Shown here one piece after another: positions 1 through 9,393 of a stretch of 64,000 nt of DNA. The notes below the pieces were generated by a model. It made no database searches and was not told where the DNA came from. It saw only the letters and a program-made list of their open reading frames with translations. Position numbers and translations under genes: made by a program. Location: the NCBI GenBank assembly GCA_030068525.1, contig JASJOS010000010.1, positions 248,001 to 312,000 of the forward strand, in the 5' to 3' direction. Positions within the stretch are counted from its first letter, which is position 1; every line of letters begins with the position of its first letter. The DNA comes from Xanthocytophaga flava (GTDB taxonomy: Bacteria; Bacteroidota; Bacteroidia; Cytophagales; 172606-1).

Positions 1-2670
1 CGTGAATTTACGCTCCGACACCTGAAAGAAATACTACCTTATCTTCATCAACTGGGAATTACTACTGTCTATGCTTCTCCTTTTTTTGAAGCAGTGCCAG
101 GTAGTACACATGGATATGATGTACTGAATCCTCATCGCATTAATCCGGAACTAGGTACAGAAGAAGACCTGATTGAAATAAGTGAGTGGTTGCATGAACA
201 TCGGATGACATGGCTCCAAGATATAGTGCCTAACCACATGTCTTCTCAAACCAGTAATGTTTGGTTGTATGATGTACTGGAAAAAGGACCTTTTTCGCCT
301 TACTATACCTTTTTTGATATCAACTGGCACCATCCTAAATATCCCGGACAACTTATGGTGCCATTATTATCTAAACCTCTGGAAGAATTAGTAGTAGAAG
401 GAGAACTTACACTTACATATGATGCAAAGGGACTACATTTCCAGTATTATGAACATAGTTTTCCTATTGATTTTCGGCAGTATGCGTCTGTATTGAGTCA
501 GATAAACGAAATTCAATCTGCTGTAGTTGTACCTGATTATTTTATACAATCTGCACAAGAATTTGCTGCTATTCAACCTGATCAGAAGCTGGATCTCACT
601 AGTTGGGAGCAGTTTAAAGCAGAGCTTGATTCTTTTTTTCAGAAGGATACAAACTTAAAAGTGCTAAGAGAGTATTCCGGACATACTACTAAAACGCTGG
701 ATTTACTAAAAACTCAGAATTTTTGCCTTGCTGCCTGGCAAGAAGCCGACAAGAGTATGAATTACAGACGTTTTTTTACCGTTAATGAATTGATTTGTCT
801 GCGTATGGAAAATGAGCAAACTTTTGCTCATTATCATAAATATATAAAATCTTTAATAGATAAGGATATTATTCAAGCATTGCGGATAGACCATATAGAT
901 GGTTTGTATGCACCCAAAGCCTACCTGGAATGTCTGCATGAACTGGTAGGTGAGGATACCTATGTTGTGGTGGAAAAAATTCTGGCTCCTAATGAATACA
1001 TTCCTGCTGATTGGAAAGTACAAGGAACAACAGGATATGATTTTTTGTCGTTGGTGAACCGCCTTCTGGTAAGTGATAAATCTATTGAAGCACTCTCTGA
1101 ATTCTATTCTCAGGTACATGTGCTGGCCTACGATTTTGAAGAAGCTGTATACAGAAAAAAGCTGTTTATGCTGATTCATCACATGGGAGGAGAACTGGAC
1201 AATCTGACAGAACAACTGGTGCAGTTATTTCCTGAGTATTCAATTACAGATGAAATGCGTAGTAACTATCGGCAGGTATTGGCCTACTGGATGGTCTCTT
1301 TCTCTGTGTACCGCTTATATCTGGATGAGAAAACTCTGTCTGAAGACAATGCCAAACAACTCAAATTGGTTTTTGAACAGGCTAAGGCAAAAGCAAAAGC
1401 TCCTGCGCTGGATAATGTATTTGAAGAACTACGTCCGATCCTGGCACCAGAGCCTATTGAAGCAACCTCAAAAGAATTACGTTTTTTAATGCGTACGCAA
1501 CAATTTACAGGACCATTGATGGCTAAAGGGGTAGAGGATACGACATTTTATATGTACAATTTATTGATTTCCCGTAATGAAGTAGGTGACACTCCCCATA
1601 TAGAAGAGAATATAAATACATATCAATTCCATCAGGAGATGCAGAAGCGTCCTCTTACCACATTAAATGCCACCGCAACTCATGATACCAAACGAGGTGA
1701 AGATGTGCGGTTACGTATCAATGTGTTGAGTGAAATAGTGGAAGAGTGGAAAGCAAAGGTGTTGGAATGGCAGAAAATTGCAGAAGGATTTCGATTTTCA
1801 GAAGGAGGACTTGTAATACCTGATCCTAATGATGAATATTTCTTGTATCAAACACTAGTAGGAACCTATCCTGTGCATATAGATCCGGAGAACGAAAATT
1901 ATCACAGTCGTCTAAAGGAGTATATTACCAAAGTAATGAAGGAAGCCAAAGTGCATACCAATTGGTCTGCACCAGATACAGTGTATGAAGGTAAAGCAAT
2001 TGAGTTTGTAAATAACCTGCTGGATAATCAGGCATTTATGCATTCTTTTGTACCGTTTGTGCAAAGAGTGGCAAAGTATGGGGCTGTCTATTCGCTTACA
2101 CAAACACTGATTCGGCTTACAGCACCTGGTGTGCCTGATACCTATCAGGGTACAGAACTCTGGGATCTCAGCATGGTTGATCCTGATAACAGACGTCCAG
2201 TAAACTACCTGACCAGAAAGCAGGTATTGAAAAATATAGTCACAGAGATGGATAATTCTATTTATCTTCAGGAAAAGCTGAAAAATGTACTGGATCCTTC
2301 ACTTAAACTATTTGTATTGCATAAACTATTGTTATTGAGACGACAATATCCGGAGTTGTTTTTACAGGGTGTTTACAAACCTATATTGACAGCCGGAAAA
2401 CATGCCCGTAAAGTGACTGCTTTCATACGGGAGTGGAAATCCCAGATAGTATTGGTAGTATTTCCTTTAGAGGTTGTCAGTTTATGCGAATCCGGATGTT
2501 TGCCTGTTGGAACTGACGTGTGGGAAGATACCTATCTGGGATGGCCTGAAGAAAGTAATACAATCGAATATGTAAATATTTTTACATATCAATCTATTCA
2601 CTTGTCTTCCCGACAGCCAATAGGAGAATTATTGTCAGTGTTTCCAATTGGATGTTGGATCAAAAAATAA
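1..2670 (+). CDS. treY: Malto-oligosyltrehalose synthase, 5' end cut by window edge
   Basis: This GH13-family enzyme rearranges the reducing-end alpha-1,4 bond of maltooligosaccharides to the alpha,alpha-1,1 bond of trehalose, and normally works with TreZ in the cytoplasm. The reading frame is open from base 1, and the first residues already read like TreY (REFTLRHLKEILPYL, then GSTHGYDV), so the start codon lies outside the window and the GTG at 94 is internal. Visible GH13 landmarks, numbered from the window edge, are RIDHIDGL with the nucleophile Asp about residue 297, VVEK with the acid Glu about 325, and THDTKRGED with the third Asp about 562. PGVPDTYQGTELW and DNRRPVNY near the C terminus are also typical of TreY. 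The 889 visible residues fit a nearly full-length family member. No treZ is in view; it may lie upstream. Confidence 0.95.
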   Translation, partial: REFTLRHLKEILPYLHQLGITTVYASPFFEAVPGSTHGYDVLNPHRINPELGTEEDLIEISEWLHEHRMTWLQDIVPNHMSSQTSNVWLYDVLEKGPFSPYYTFFDINWHHPKYPGQLMVPLLSKPLEELVVEGELTLTYDAKGLHFQYYEHSFPIDFRQYASVLSQINEIQSAVVVPDYFIQSAQEFAAIQPDQKLDLTSWEQFKAELDSFFQKDTNLKVLREYSGHTTKTLDLLKTQNFCLAAWQEADKSMNYRRFFTVNELICLRMENEQTFAHYHKYIKSLIDKDIIQALRIDHIDGLYAPKAYLECLHELVGEDTYVVVEKILAPNEYIPADWKVQGTTGYDFLSLVNRLLVSDKSIEALSEFYSQVHVLAYDFEEAVYRKKLFMLIHHMGGELDNLTEQLVQLFPEYSITDEMRSNYRQVLAYWMVSFSVYRLYLDEKTLSEDNAKQLKLVFEQAKAKAKAPALDNVFEELRPILAPEPIEATSKELRFLMRTQQFTGPLMAKGVEDTTFYMYNLLISRNEVGDTPHIEENINTYQFHQEMQKRPLTTLNATATHDTKRGEDVRLRINVLSEIVEEWKAKVLEWQKIAEGFRFSEGGLVIPDPNDEYFLYQTLVGTYPVHIDPENENYHSRLKEYITKVMKEAKVHTNWSAPDTVYEGKAIEFVNNLLDNQAFMHSFVPFVQRVAKYGAVYSLTQTLIRLTAPGVPDTYQGTELWDLSMVDPDNRRPVNYLTRKQVLKNIVTEMDNSIYLQEKLKNVLDPSLKLFVLHKLLLLRRQYPELFLQGVYKPILTAGKHARKVTAFIREWKSQIVLVVFPLEVVSLCESGCLPVGTDVWEDTYLGWPEESNTIEYVNIFTYQSIHLSSRQPIGELLSVFPIGCWIKK

Positions 2671-2690
2671 CAAGATTTAAAGAGACGGAC

Positions 2691-2731
2691 AATGCTATCC
2701 GAAGAAGATATTAACTTCTTTAGATAGCATT
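2691..2731 (+). terminator. Rho-independent terminator after treY
   Basis: The arms AATGCTATC (2691-2699) and GATAGCATT (2723-2731) pair perfectly, and an inner GAAGAA/TTCTT stem extends the hairpin. A T-rich stretch follows. It sits 21 bases after the treY stop. Confidence 0.75.
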
Positions 2732-3061
2732 CTTTGTGTTTTCACTATTTTAATTTAAATAAGTAATTTATCCCCTTATAACGATCCTTGATAGATTTTG
2801 GACTCTTGCTCTTGGATCATTAAAAAGCTTCCCATCTGATTTCATCATAGTCGTAAGGCTTTAGTGCTTCGTTTTTATCACTATTTTTGGTTTTATCAGC
2901 CTGATTTTTTTACTTTGCCAGCAACCACCTCCTAAAAGCCAAGTTATGTTTCAACATAATCAGCTTTAATCTATCCCAATAAATTCTTCATTTTTCCATT
3001 CTGTACACTTGGAATGTCCATATTCTGTGTGCTGTAATCAGACTTAACTCACCAGTTTAGA
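2732..3061. other. Intergenic stretch without a gene
   Basis: This AT-rich stretch lies between the treY terminator and the sensor kinase. No open frame with coding character was seen on either strand. The only structure noted is a short palindrome, TTATGTTTCAACATAA, at 2944-2959. A promoter for the kinase should lie here, but no exact TAnnTTTG box was recognised. Confidence 0.5.
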
Positions 3062-4546
3062 ATGAAAATCTCCCAGAAGATCTATATCGGTTTTGGGTTT
3101 GTGATCTTTTTTGCCATTGTAGATCTGATCGTAAATTATCAGTTATCCAATAAGGTAATTCGTAACATGGAATTTCTTTCCCGTTCCGAAACCATTTTGC
3201 GTAACTCCAATAGACTGCACAAAAGCATCATTCAGATGCAGAGTGGTTTGCGAGGATATCTTCTTGCCGAGAAAGAGACTTTTTTGGATTCCTATTATGC
3301 AGGACTAAAAGAAATACCTCCTATACTCCGGGAAGAAAGGGAGATTGTAAAAGGTAATGCAGAACAATTGCGTTGTCTGGATTCAATTGCCATGTTACAT
3401 ACCGAATGGATAGAATATGCCAATGCACTTATTAAAGCCAAACAGGAAAGTCTGGAAACTATAAAAGGCAGAGAAGTCTATATGGATCTTTTTGAAAAAA
3501 AGCAACGACGGGGAGTTGGGCAACAATTAAATGACATTATAACGTTAAAGGTTAAAGAGTTTGATCAATATGAGTATTACGTACGTAACAGGAGGCAGCA
3601 GAGGCTTCGTGATTCTATCCGATACACAAACTTTGTTTCTGCTTCGTTAGCTATAGGGTATATTACCATTGCCATTATTACAGGTTTTCTTGTTGTCAAA
3701 ACGATTACACGTCGGATTTATAGTATGGTAAGTCTGGCTGAGAAAATATCACAGGGGACATTTTCTGTTATCAAAGATCAGGAAAATGATGAACTGACTC
3801 AATTATCTCGGTCCTTGAATGTCATGTCTCAGAAACTTCAGCATTCTTTTTCTGCCCTTACAAAAAGAAATCAGGAACTGGATCAGTTTGCTTATGTAGT
3901 TTCACATGACTTAAAAGCTCCTTTAAGAGGGATGTACAATATTCTTCAGTGGATAGAAGAAGATTTGGAATCAGAACTATCTGACCAACTGAAAAAATAC
4001 CATACAAAGATACGTGGACGGATTATAAGACTGGAAAGTCTGATCAATGGATTGTTACAATATGCACGTATTGGTCGTAAAACAGAGTCTGTTGAGATTG
4101 TACATGTAGGCCAGATAGTACAAGAGATTGTAGAGTTACTGGTACCTGCCGGTTGTAAGGTAAATCTGCCATCTGCCATGCCTGTGTTACAGACCAAACG
4201 GCTTTACCTGGAGCAAGTATTCTCAAATCTGATAAGTAATGCCGTAAAATATAGTAAGAAAGAAGATTGTATTATTACCATAGATTGTATTGACGTGGGA
4301 GAATATTATCAGTTTTCAGTTGCAGATAATGGGATTGGGATTGAACCCGAATACCATCAAAAGATATTTACAATTTTTCAAACCCTAAGGGAGAAAAACG
4401 AAGCAGAAAGCACAGGCATCGGTCTGTCTATTGTCAAAAAAATTGTTGGCGAACAGGAAGGAGAAATATGGCTGACCTCCCAATTAGGGGCAGGCTCTGT
4501 TTTTACGTTCACATGGCCAAAGTTTACCAGTTTAAATAATAATTAA
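3062..4546 (+). CDS. CHASE3/HAMP sensor histidine kinase
   Basis: This is a membrane sensor kinase of 494 residues. An N-terminal transmembrane helix (about 9-27) is followed by a helical extracytoplasmic domain with CHASE3-like sequence (QMQSGLRGYLL about 58-68), a second membrane helix (about 193-215) and a HAMP linker. The HisKA dimerisation domain carries the phospho-acceptor His at about residue 282 in VSHDLKAPLR. The ATPase domain shows an N box (NLISNAVKYS), a G1 box (DNGIGIE) and a G2 box (GIGLSIVKK). The stimulus is unknown. A CheY-like receiver starts one base after the stop codon, so the two are very likely cotranscribed and form a phosphorelay pair. The ATG start agrees with the first membrane helix. 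Confidence 0.92.
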   Translation: MKISQKIYIGFGFVIFFAIVDLIVNYQLSNKVIRNMEFLSRSETILRNSNRLHKSIIQMQSGLRGYLLAEKETFLDSYYAGLKEIPPILREEREIVKGNAEQLRCLDSIAMLHTEWIEYANALIKAKQESLETIKGREVYMDLFEKKQRRGVGQQLNDIITLKVKEFDQYEYYVRNRRQQRLRDSIRYTNFVSASLAIGYITIAIITGFLVVKTITRRIYSMVSLAEKISQGTFSVIKDQENDELTQLSRSLNVMSQKLQHSFSALTKRNQELDQFAYVVSHDLKAPLRGMYNILQWIEEDLESELSDQLKKYHTKIRGRIIRLESLINGLLQYARIGRKTESVEIVHVGQIVQEIVELLVPAGCKVNLPSAMPVLQTKRLYLEQVFSNLISNAVKYSKKEDCIITIDCIDVGEYYQFSVADNGIGIEPEYHQKIFTIFQTLREKNEAESTGIGLSIVKKIVGEQEGEIWLTSQLGAGSVFTFTWPKFTSLNNN

Positions 4547-4547
4547 T

Positions 4548-4985
4548 ATGCAAGTAAAATCTATCTTACTGATTGAGGACGATGAACTGGATGTAATTAG
4601 TTTCCAACGTTCTTTAAATAGCCTCAATATGGAGCATCAGCTATATACTGCTTATAATGGTATTGAAGCATTGGCTATGCTCAGAGGGGATGGCATGCCT
4701 AAAATAGATCCTCTTCCAGATGTAATTGTGTTGGATATAAACATGCCACGAATGAATGGGATCGAATTTCTCAGAATATTGAGAAGTGATCCGGATCCAG
4801 AACTGTCTTCTATCAGAGTATTTATTATGACTACATCATATGAAGATTATGATCGGCAGATGACGGAGATGCTGGGAGTATCGGGATACCTGATTAAGCC
4901 ATTGAATTTTAATGATAATACGAAACGGGTGTCTTCACTGGATAATTTTATGCAGTTTCATATTCTGAAAATAGTGGGACAATAA
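4548..4985 (+). CDS. CheY-like single-domain response regulator (Rcp1 type)
   Basis: This 145-residue stand-alone receiver has no output domain. The acidic pocket is EDD at residues 10-12, the phospho-acceptor is Asp63 in LDINMPRMNG, the switch Thr lies in MTTS and the conserved Lys in LIKPLNF. The insertion before Asp63 and the ERD/EDDE-type start are common in Rcp1-like receivers paired with CHASE3 or phytochrome-type kinases in Bacteroidota and cyanobacteria. The ATG begins one base after the kinase stop, so translational coupling is likely. Output probably runs through protein-protein contact with an unknown partner, because no DNA-binding or enzymatic domain is attached. Confidence 0.9.
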   Translation: MQVKSILLIEDDELDVISFQRSLNSLNMEHQLYTAYNGIEALAMLRGDGMPKIDPLPDVIVLDINMPRMNGIEFLRILRSDPDPELSSIRVFIMTTSYEDYDRQMTEMLGVSGYLIKPLNFNDNTKRVSSLDNFMQFHILKIVGQ

Positions 4986-5081
4986 ATACTATATATCTTG
5001 TCATATAGGGTGTTTGTTAGTTCCTAGCTGAAAAAATGTGCCTTTAAAACGGAAAAATAAGAGGAAGAACACTATTTTTGA

Positions 5082-5759
5082 ATGTCTGTTTTTTCAAACA
5101 TCACTATGGCAGAAGTTTTTAAATCAAATAAAGTATTCTTTATCCTGTATGGAATATTTCTGATTGCAGGAGGAATCTGGCAGGTGCTATGGTCACCTAC
5201 CCAGATATTTCTAGTTATTAATGGAGCTAATCACCCATTCTCCGATACCTTTTTTCAATATTTCACGAATGTAGGAGACGGAGCCTTCTTCGCTGCTGTA
5301 ATTATTCTGTTTTTGTTTATCAGGTATCGGTATGTGTTAATTGGTTTGGGTAGCTTTGCTCTGAGTTCACTAGTGGCGCAAGGATTAAAACGCCTTGTAT
5401 TTGCAGATGTTTTACGTCCTAAAGCTGTATTCGAAGGATCTTCCTATGCAGTGCATTGGGTGGCAGGGTTAGAGATTCATTCCAATAATAGTTTTCCTTC
5501 CGGACATGCCACTACTGCTTTTGCAGTCTTTTCTTTGCTGAGTATTATTCTCAAGAACCAGTTGTCAGGTTTTCTATTTTTTACGCTGGCTTTTCTGGCT
5601 GCTTATTCTCGTGTATACCTGGGGCAGCATTTCTTTGCAGATATTTATGCTGGATCTTTGATTGGTGTAAGTAGCACTGTTTTTATGTATCTGGTTATAG
5701 AACGGTTACTTGAACGAAATCCCAAAAACTGGTATCAACAGAATATTTTGCGTCTTTAA
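5082..5759 (+). CDS. PAP2-family membrane phosphatase
   Basis: This 225-residue integral membrane protein of the type 2 phosphatidic-acid phosphatase superfamily has the three signature motifs: KRLVFADVLRP (motif 1, Lys and Arg-Pro), PSGHATTAF (motif 2, with the proton-donor His) and SRVYLGQHFFADIYAG (motif 3, nucleophilic His with Asp). About six membrane helices surround them. Members dephosphorylate lipid phosphates such as undecaprenyl diphosphate, lipid A phosphates or phosphatidic acid. The substrate cannot be read from the sequence. A second Met eight codons downstream (5106) is an alternative start. It lies 96 bases after the response regulator and may or may not share its transcript. 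Confidence 0.88.
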   Translation: MSVFSNITMAEVFKSNKVFFILYGIFLIAGGIWQVLWSPTQIFLVINGANHPFSDTFFQYFTNVGDGAFFAAVIILFLFIRYRYVLIGLGSFALSSLVAQGLKRLVFADVLRPKAVFEGSSYAVHWVAGLEIHSNNSFPSGHATTAFAVFSLLSIILKNQLSGFLFFTLAFLAAYSRVYLGQHFFADIYAGSLIGVSSTVFMYLVIERLLERNPKNWYQQNILRL

Positions 5760-5826
5760 GTGTTATGACCTCTGATCCGCAATAGGTCAAAATAGTTTGG
5801 ATGCTCATTAATCTGACAAATTACAT

Positions 5827-5834
5827 TACTTTTG
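5827..5834 (+). promoter_or_regulatory. Possible -7 box (TACTTTTG)
   Basis: TACTTTTG matches the Bacteroidota -7 consensus TAnnTTTG and ends 30 bases before the GTG start of the dioxygenase gene. No TTG lies at the usual 19-23 base distance upstream, so this is only a half-match. Confidence 0.35.
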
Positions 5835-5864
5835 TGTGTCTTACTAAACAAACTATACTAATCC

Positions 5865-6722
5865 GTGAATACTCCCGTAACTGCTCAAAAATCTATATTT
5901 AATTATGAACGCTGGAAAACTTCTTTGCCTGAAGACCAGCGTCGTTATCAGCAGGCATCCCCTTATCCCCATATCTTTTTAGACAACTTTCTGGAAGAAT
6001 GGGCTGCTGACGAAGCATTATCCGAATTTCCTGCTGTGAAAGATGCAGGTTGGATACATTATGTCCATGTAAATGAGAAAAAACATGGATTGAACAAAAT
6101 GGACATGCTTCCTCCATTTGTTCGTTCTGTTATTCAAGAGCTCAACTCTCCTCAGTTTGTTGAATATATAAGCAAACTGACAGGCATTCCTAACCTATTG
6201 CCTGATGACATGTTGGAAGGGGGAGGATTGCATCAATCCGGACGGAATGGCTTCCTGAACGTACATGCTGACTTTACAGTGCATCCACATAAGCGTAATT
6301 GGCGCAGACGTGTCAATGTACTGGTATACCTTAACAAAGACTGGAAACCAGAATACAGGGGAGATCTGGAATTATGGGATCGTCAGATGAAAGGAGTAGT
6401 TCAAAAGATTTCTCCTATTTTTAATCGTTGTGTTGTCTTTAATACAGATGAAGACTCTTATCACGGTCTGCCTGATCCGATCTTATGTCCGGAAGATATG
6501 ACCCGCAAATCTATTGCATTGTATTATTTTACAGAAGAGTCCGTAACACCAAAGTTACGTTCTACCAACTATCAGGCTCGTCCGCAGGATGGAGCTAAAT
6601 CCATTCTGATCTGGCTGGATAAAAAACTGGTTGCTACATATACAACGGTAAAGCGTACATTTGGAATTGATGACGCCTTTGTGAGCAAAGTATTAAACTT
6701 CTTTAGTGGAAAGAAAAAATAA
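5865..6722 (+). CDS. 2-oxoglutarate/Fe(II)-dependent dioxygenase (prolyl-4-hydroxylase-like)
   Basis: This 285-residue protein has the double-stranded beta-helix signature of 2OG-Fe(II) oxygenases. The iron ligands are His134 and Asp136 in HADF and the distal His200 in YHGLP; Arg214 in RKSIALYYF would bind 2-oxoglutarate. The segment HQSGRNGFLNVH before the first ligand is typical of bacterial members of the 2OG-FeII_Oxy_3 group. Such enzymes hydroxylate small molecules or protein side chains. The target is unknown, and no biosynthetic cluster surrounds the gene. The start is GTG with no in-frame ATG nearby, and the first conserved segment lies about 30 residues in. A strong terminator follows, so it is probably a single-gene unit. 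Confidence 0.88.
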   Translation: MNTPVTAQKSIFNYERWKTSLPEDQRRYQQASPYPHIFLDNFLEEWAADEALSEFPAVKDAGWIHYVHVNEKKHGLNKMDMLPPFVRSVIQELNSPQFVEYISKLTGIPNLLPDDMLEGGGLHQSGRNGFLNVHADFTVHPHKRNWRRRVNVLVYLNKDWKPEYRGDLELWDRQMKGVVQKISPIFNRCVVFNTDEDSYHGLPDPILCPEDMTRKSIALYYFTEESVTPKLRSTNYQARPQDGAKSILIWLDKKLVATYTTVKRTFGIDDAFVSKVLNFFSGKKK

Positions 6723-6731
6723 ATGAGTGCT

Positions 6732-6780
6732 AATTAGGGTGTTATAGAAGGGTGAATATGCCTTTTTTAACACCCTAATT
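6732..6780 (+). terminator. Terminator with a 13-bp perfect stem
   Basis: AATTAGGGTGTTA (6732-6744) pairs perfectly with TAACACCCTAATT (6768-6780) around a 23-base loop, followed by ATTTT. It lies 10 bases after the dioxygenase stop. Confidence 0.8.
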
Positions 6781-6807
6781 ATTTTAACTGCTAACCTCTT
6801 ACATCAC

Positions 6808-8478
6808 TTGAATAAACAACTTTTGTATTCAGTCCTGATCGCGCTGGTGGCAGGATTGTTCTTTCTTCCATTCTTGGGTGGAGTCCGTCTGTTTGACTGG
6901 GATGAGATCAACTTTGCCGAAATATCCCGTGAGATGATTGTATTAAATGATTATTTACGGGTACACGTAGATTTTTTACCATTCTGGGAAAAACCTCCTT
7001 TTTTCTTCTGGCTACAATCGGCTGCCATGCACCTTTTTGGTATCGGAGAATATGCAGCCCGATTCCCCAATGCTATCTGTGGTATGATAACGCTGGTATT
7101 ATTATTCAGAATTGGAGCAAAGCTATACGATGTGCGGTTTGGTCTATTATGGGCAGGAGCATATATTGGGTCAGTATTGCCGCACCTCTATTTCAAATCA
7201 GGTATTATAGACCCTTGGTTCAATCTGTTTATATTTCTGGGTTTATTGGGTATTATTCTTTTTTACTGGAAAAAAGATCAGTTTGTTGGTATTCTATTAT
7301 TTCGGAATAAATACAGCTATCTGTTATTCGGAGGTTTTTTGCTTGGTGTAGGAGTGATTACTAAAGGCCCCGTTGCGTACCTGATTATTTGCCTTACCTT
7401 ATTTGTGTACTGGCTTATTAACCGATTCTACTTTTTCATTAACGCCTGGCATTTCTTGTTGTTTAGTTTCATGACCTGTGTCATGACTCTGGCATGGTAT
7501 GGGTTAGAGACATGGCAACATGGCCCCTGGTTCATTAATGAATTCATGAAATATAATTACCGTCTTTTCAGTACCCCTGACGCCGGACATGCAGGATTCC
7601 CTGGTTACCATTTTGCTGTATTACTGGTAGGATGTTTCCCCGCTTCTATCTTTGCGCTTAGAGCTTTCCGTAATACTCCTCAGCAATTTAACTATCAGCG
7701 TGATTTTAAACGTTGGATGATCATTCTATTCTGGGTAGTACTGATTCTATTTACAATAGTGAAATCCAAGATCGTGCACTATTCATCCATGTGCTACTTT
7801 CCGATGACCTACCTGACTGCACTGACCATTTACCAGATGTGGGAAGGTAAAATTCGTTTCAATGGATGGATGCGTTTTGGACTAATTGCAGTGGGGTCGT
7901 TGTATTGTATTGCAACTATTGCCCTGCCATTTTTAGGACGGCGTATTGATTTAGTAAGACCTTTTGTCGAAAAAGATCCTTTTGCCTTAGCTAACCTGGA
8001 TGCCAATATCAATTGGTCATTGTGGTGCATCATTCCTGGCATAATACTTCTTATTGCTATTGTAACAGGTATTCGTTTTCTAAACCGGAACCAGCCTGAA
8101 GAAACTATGAAAGGAGCTATTGCCTTCTTTGCCGGTACAGCAGTATTCGTATTGGCAACTCTTATAGCATATATTGGTCGTATCGAAGGGATCTCTCAGG
8201 ATGCTGCTATGCGCTTTTATGAAGCACAACAGGGAAAAGATGCGTATGTCGTAACACATAAATTCCGGAGTTATGGCCGATATTTTTATCCTAGAGAACC
8301 AAACCATGCCAATCCCAAACGTCATGATATGGATTGGCTTTATTATGGGGATATCGATAAAGATGTTTATGTAGTAGCCAAAATCACTTCCGAAGCAGAA
8401 ACAGATACAATACATACATTGAAGAAAATAGGAGAGGAAAACGGATTTCTGTTTTATAAACGCGAAAAGAAGAAGTAA
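6808..8478 (+). CDS. ArnT/PMT-like membrane glycosyltransferase (GT-C fold)
   Basis: This 556-residue protein of the dolichyl-phosphate-mannose:protein mannosyltransferase / ArnT superfamily transfers a sugar from a polyprenyl-phosphate donor on the outer face of the inner membrane. The first membrane helix is followed by the acidic motif FDWDEINFAEISREM at about residues 29-43, the usual location of the catalytic Asp, and then by WEKPPFFFWLQ and ARFPNAICG. At least ten further hydrophobic helices follow, and the last ~100 residues are a soluble C-terminal domain. The only sensible start is a TTG at 6808; starting later would remove the first helix and the catalytic loop. The acceptor (lipid A, protein or glycan) is unknown. 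The GT2 gene at 9394-10134 could supply a lipid-linked donor, but it is on the other strand. Confidence 0.88.
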   Translation: MNKQLLYSVLIALVAGLFFLPFLGGVRLFDWDEINFAEISREMIVLNDYLRVHVDFLPFWEKPPFFFWLQSAAMHLFGIGEYAARFPNAICGMITLVLLFRIGAKLYDVRFGLLWAGAYIGSVLPHLYFKSGIIDPWFNLFIFLGLLGIILFYWKKDQFVGILLFRNKYSYLLFGGFLLGVGVITKGPVAYLIICLTLFVYWLINRFYFFINAWHFLLFSFMTCVMTLAWYGLETWQHGPWFINEFMKYNYRLFSTPDAGHAGFPGYHFAVLLVGCFPASIFALRAFRNTPQQFNYQRDFKRWMIILFWVVLILFTIVKSKIVHYSSMCYFPMTYLTALTIYQMWEGKIRFNGWMRFGLIAVGSLYCIATIALPFLGRRIDLVRPFVEKDPFALANLDANINWSLWCIIPGIILLIAIVTGIRFLNRNQPEETMKGAIAFFAGTAVFVLATLIAYIGRIEGISQDAAMRFYEAQQGKDAYVVTHKFRSYGRYFYPREPNHANPKRHDMDWLYYGDIDKDVYVVAKITSEAETDTIHTLKKIGEENGFLFYKREKKK

Positions 8479-8504
8479 AATATCCTGTCATAAATATCAT
8501 CCTG

Positions 8505-8531
8505 AAAGCCTTCCTATAGTAGGAAGGCTTT
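8505..8531 (+). terminator. Terminator after the GT-C glycosyltransferase
   Basis: AAAGCCTTCC (8505-8514) and GGAAGGCTTT (8522-8531) form a perfect 10-bp stem with a 7-base loop, followed by TTGTTTTT. Confidence 0.9.
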
Positions 8532-8595
8532 TTGTTTTTAGAAGTATGTGTTGTACAGGAATGATTTTTTATTTGTTTGTTACAAAAGGACAGCT

Positions 8596-9342
8596 ATGAC
8601 AAGGATTGAAAATAGAGATAATCTGCTGACTGATCCTATGACAGTAGAGCAGAAACTATGGGAAGCCCATTTACGCCTGCAAACGTTGTATGGTGAACAG
8701 GAGTTGATTAGCAGGCGAGAGCCTATGCGAGAATTAATCTCAACAGTACTATCACATAGAACTACGCATGCCAATGAAGAAGAAGCTTATTGGCGGATGT
8801 TTGAAAAATTTGGGACTTGGGAAGGAATTAGAGATGCACCTTACGAAGAATTGGTGAAAGCACTTTCTCCTGCTCAGTTTCCTGAGCCAAAAGCAGCCTA
8901 CATACAAAAGATCTTAACTCTGATCTTTAAGGAAAGGGGAGAGGCAAATATTGATTTTTTGAAAGAAATGTCATTGGAGGAAGGACTTACATGGCTATAT
9001 TCACTGCCAGGAGTAGGCTTAAAAACAGCAGCCCTGGTATTATTGTTCAACTTTCATAAACCAGTATTACCTGTGGACACCCATGTGCATAGGGTTACCC
9101 AACGTTTAGGGATAATTGGGTCAAAGATTACTCCTGATAAGGCCCATCCTGTATTACTGTCTTTGCTACCCAAAGAACCCAAAGTATTATTTAATTTTCA
9201 CAAACACTTTTACTGGCATGGACAGCGTGTTTGCAAATGGGCCGAGCCTAAGTGTAGCCAATGTCCGTTGCCCAATATTTGTAAATGGTATCAGGAGCAT
9301 AGAGCTACTAACAAATCAGAGAACATACCCGCTGATAATTAA
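8596..9342 (+). CDS. Endonuclease III-like DNA glycosylase (HhH-GPD, 4Fe-4S)
   Basis: This 248-residue base-excision-repair enzyme of the endonuclease III superfamily contains the helix-hairpin-helix LPGVGLKTA, whose Lys corresponds to the catalytic Lys of Nth, and the catalytic Asp in PVDTHVHR. The C-terminal 4Fe-4S cluster ligands follow the exact Nth pattern C-x6-C-x2-C-x5-C (CKWAEPKCSQCPLPNIC). Glycosylase plus AP-lyase activity on oxidised pyrimidines is therefore expected. The frame can be extended to a GTG at 8548, but the ATG at 8596 is preferred because AAAGGA precedes it by five bases. It may be a paralogue of a canonical nth elsewhere, since the N terminus is longer than in E. coli Nth (211 aa). 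Confidence 0.9.
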   Translation: MTRIENRDNLLTDPMTVEQKLWEAHLRLQTLYGEQELISRREPMRELISTVLSHRTTHANEEEAYWRMFEKFGTWEGIRDAPYEELVKALSPAQFPEPKAAYIQKILTLIFKERGEANIDFLKEMSLEEGLTWLYSLPGVGLKTAALVLLFNFHKPVLPVDTHVHRVTQRLGIIGSKITPDKAHPVLLSLLPKEPKVLFNFHKHFYWHGQRVCKWAEPKCSQCPLPNICKWYQEHRATNKSENIPADN

Positions 9343-9393
9343 CAGATCAGTGGCAGGTAAAGATAAGCCATTTGCCTGCCACTTGTACAACTA

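Noticed and set aside
94-96. GTG at 94 as the start of treY.
   Set aside because: The frame is open to base 1 and the residues before 94 match the conserved N-terminal part of TreY, so the true start is outside the window.
853-1215. A 120-codon minus-strand frame inside treY.
   Set aside because: It is a shadow of a strongly conserved coding region on the plus strand.
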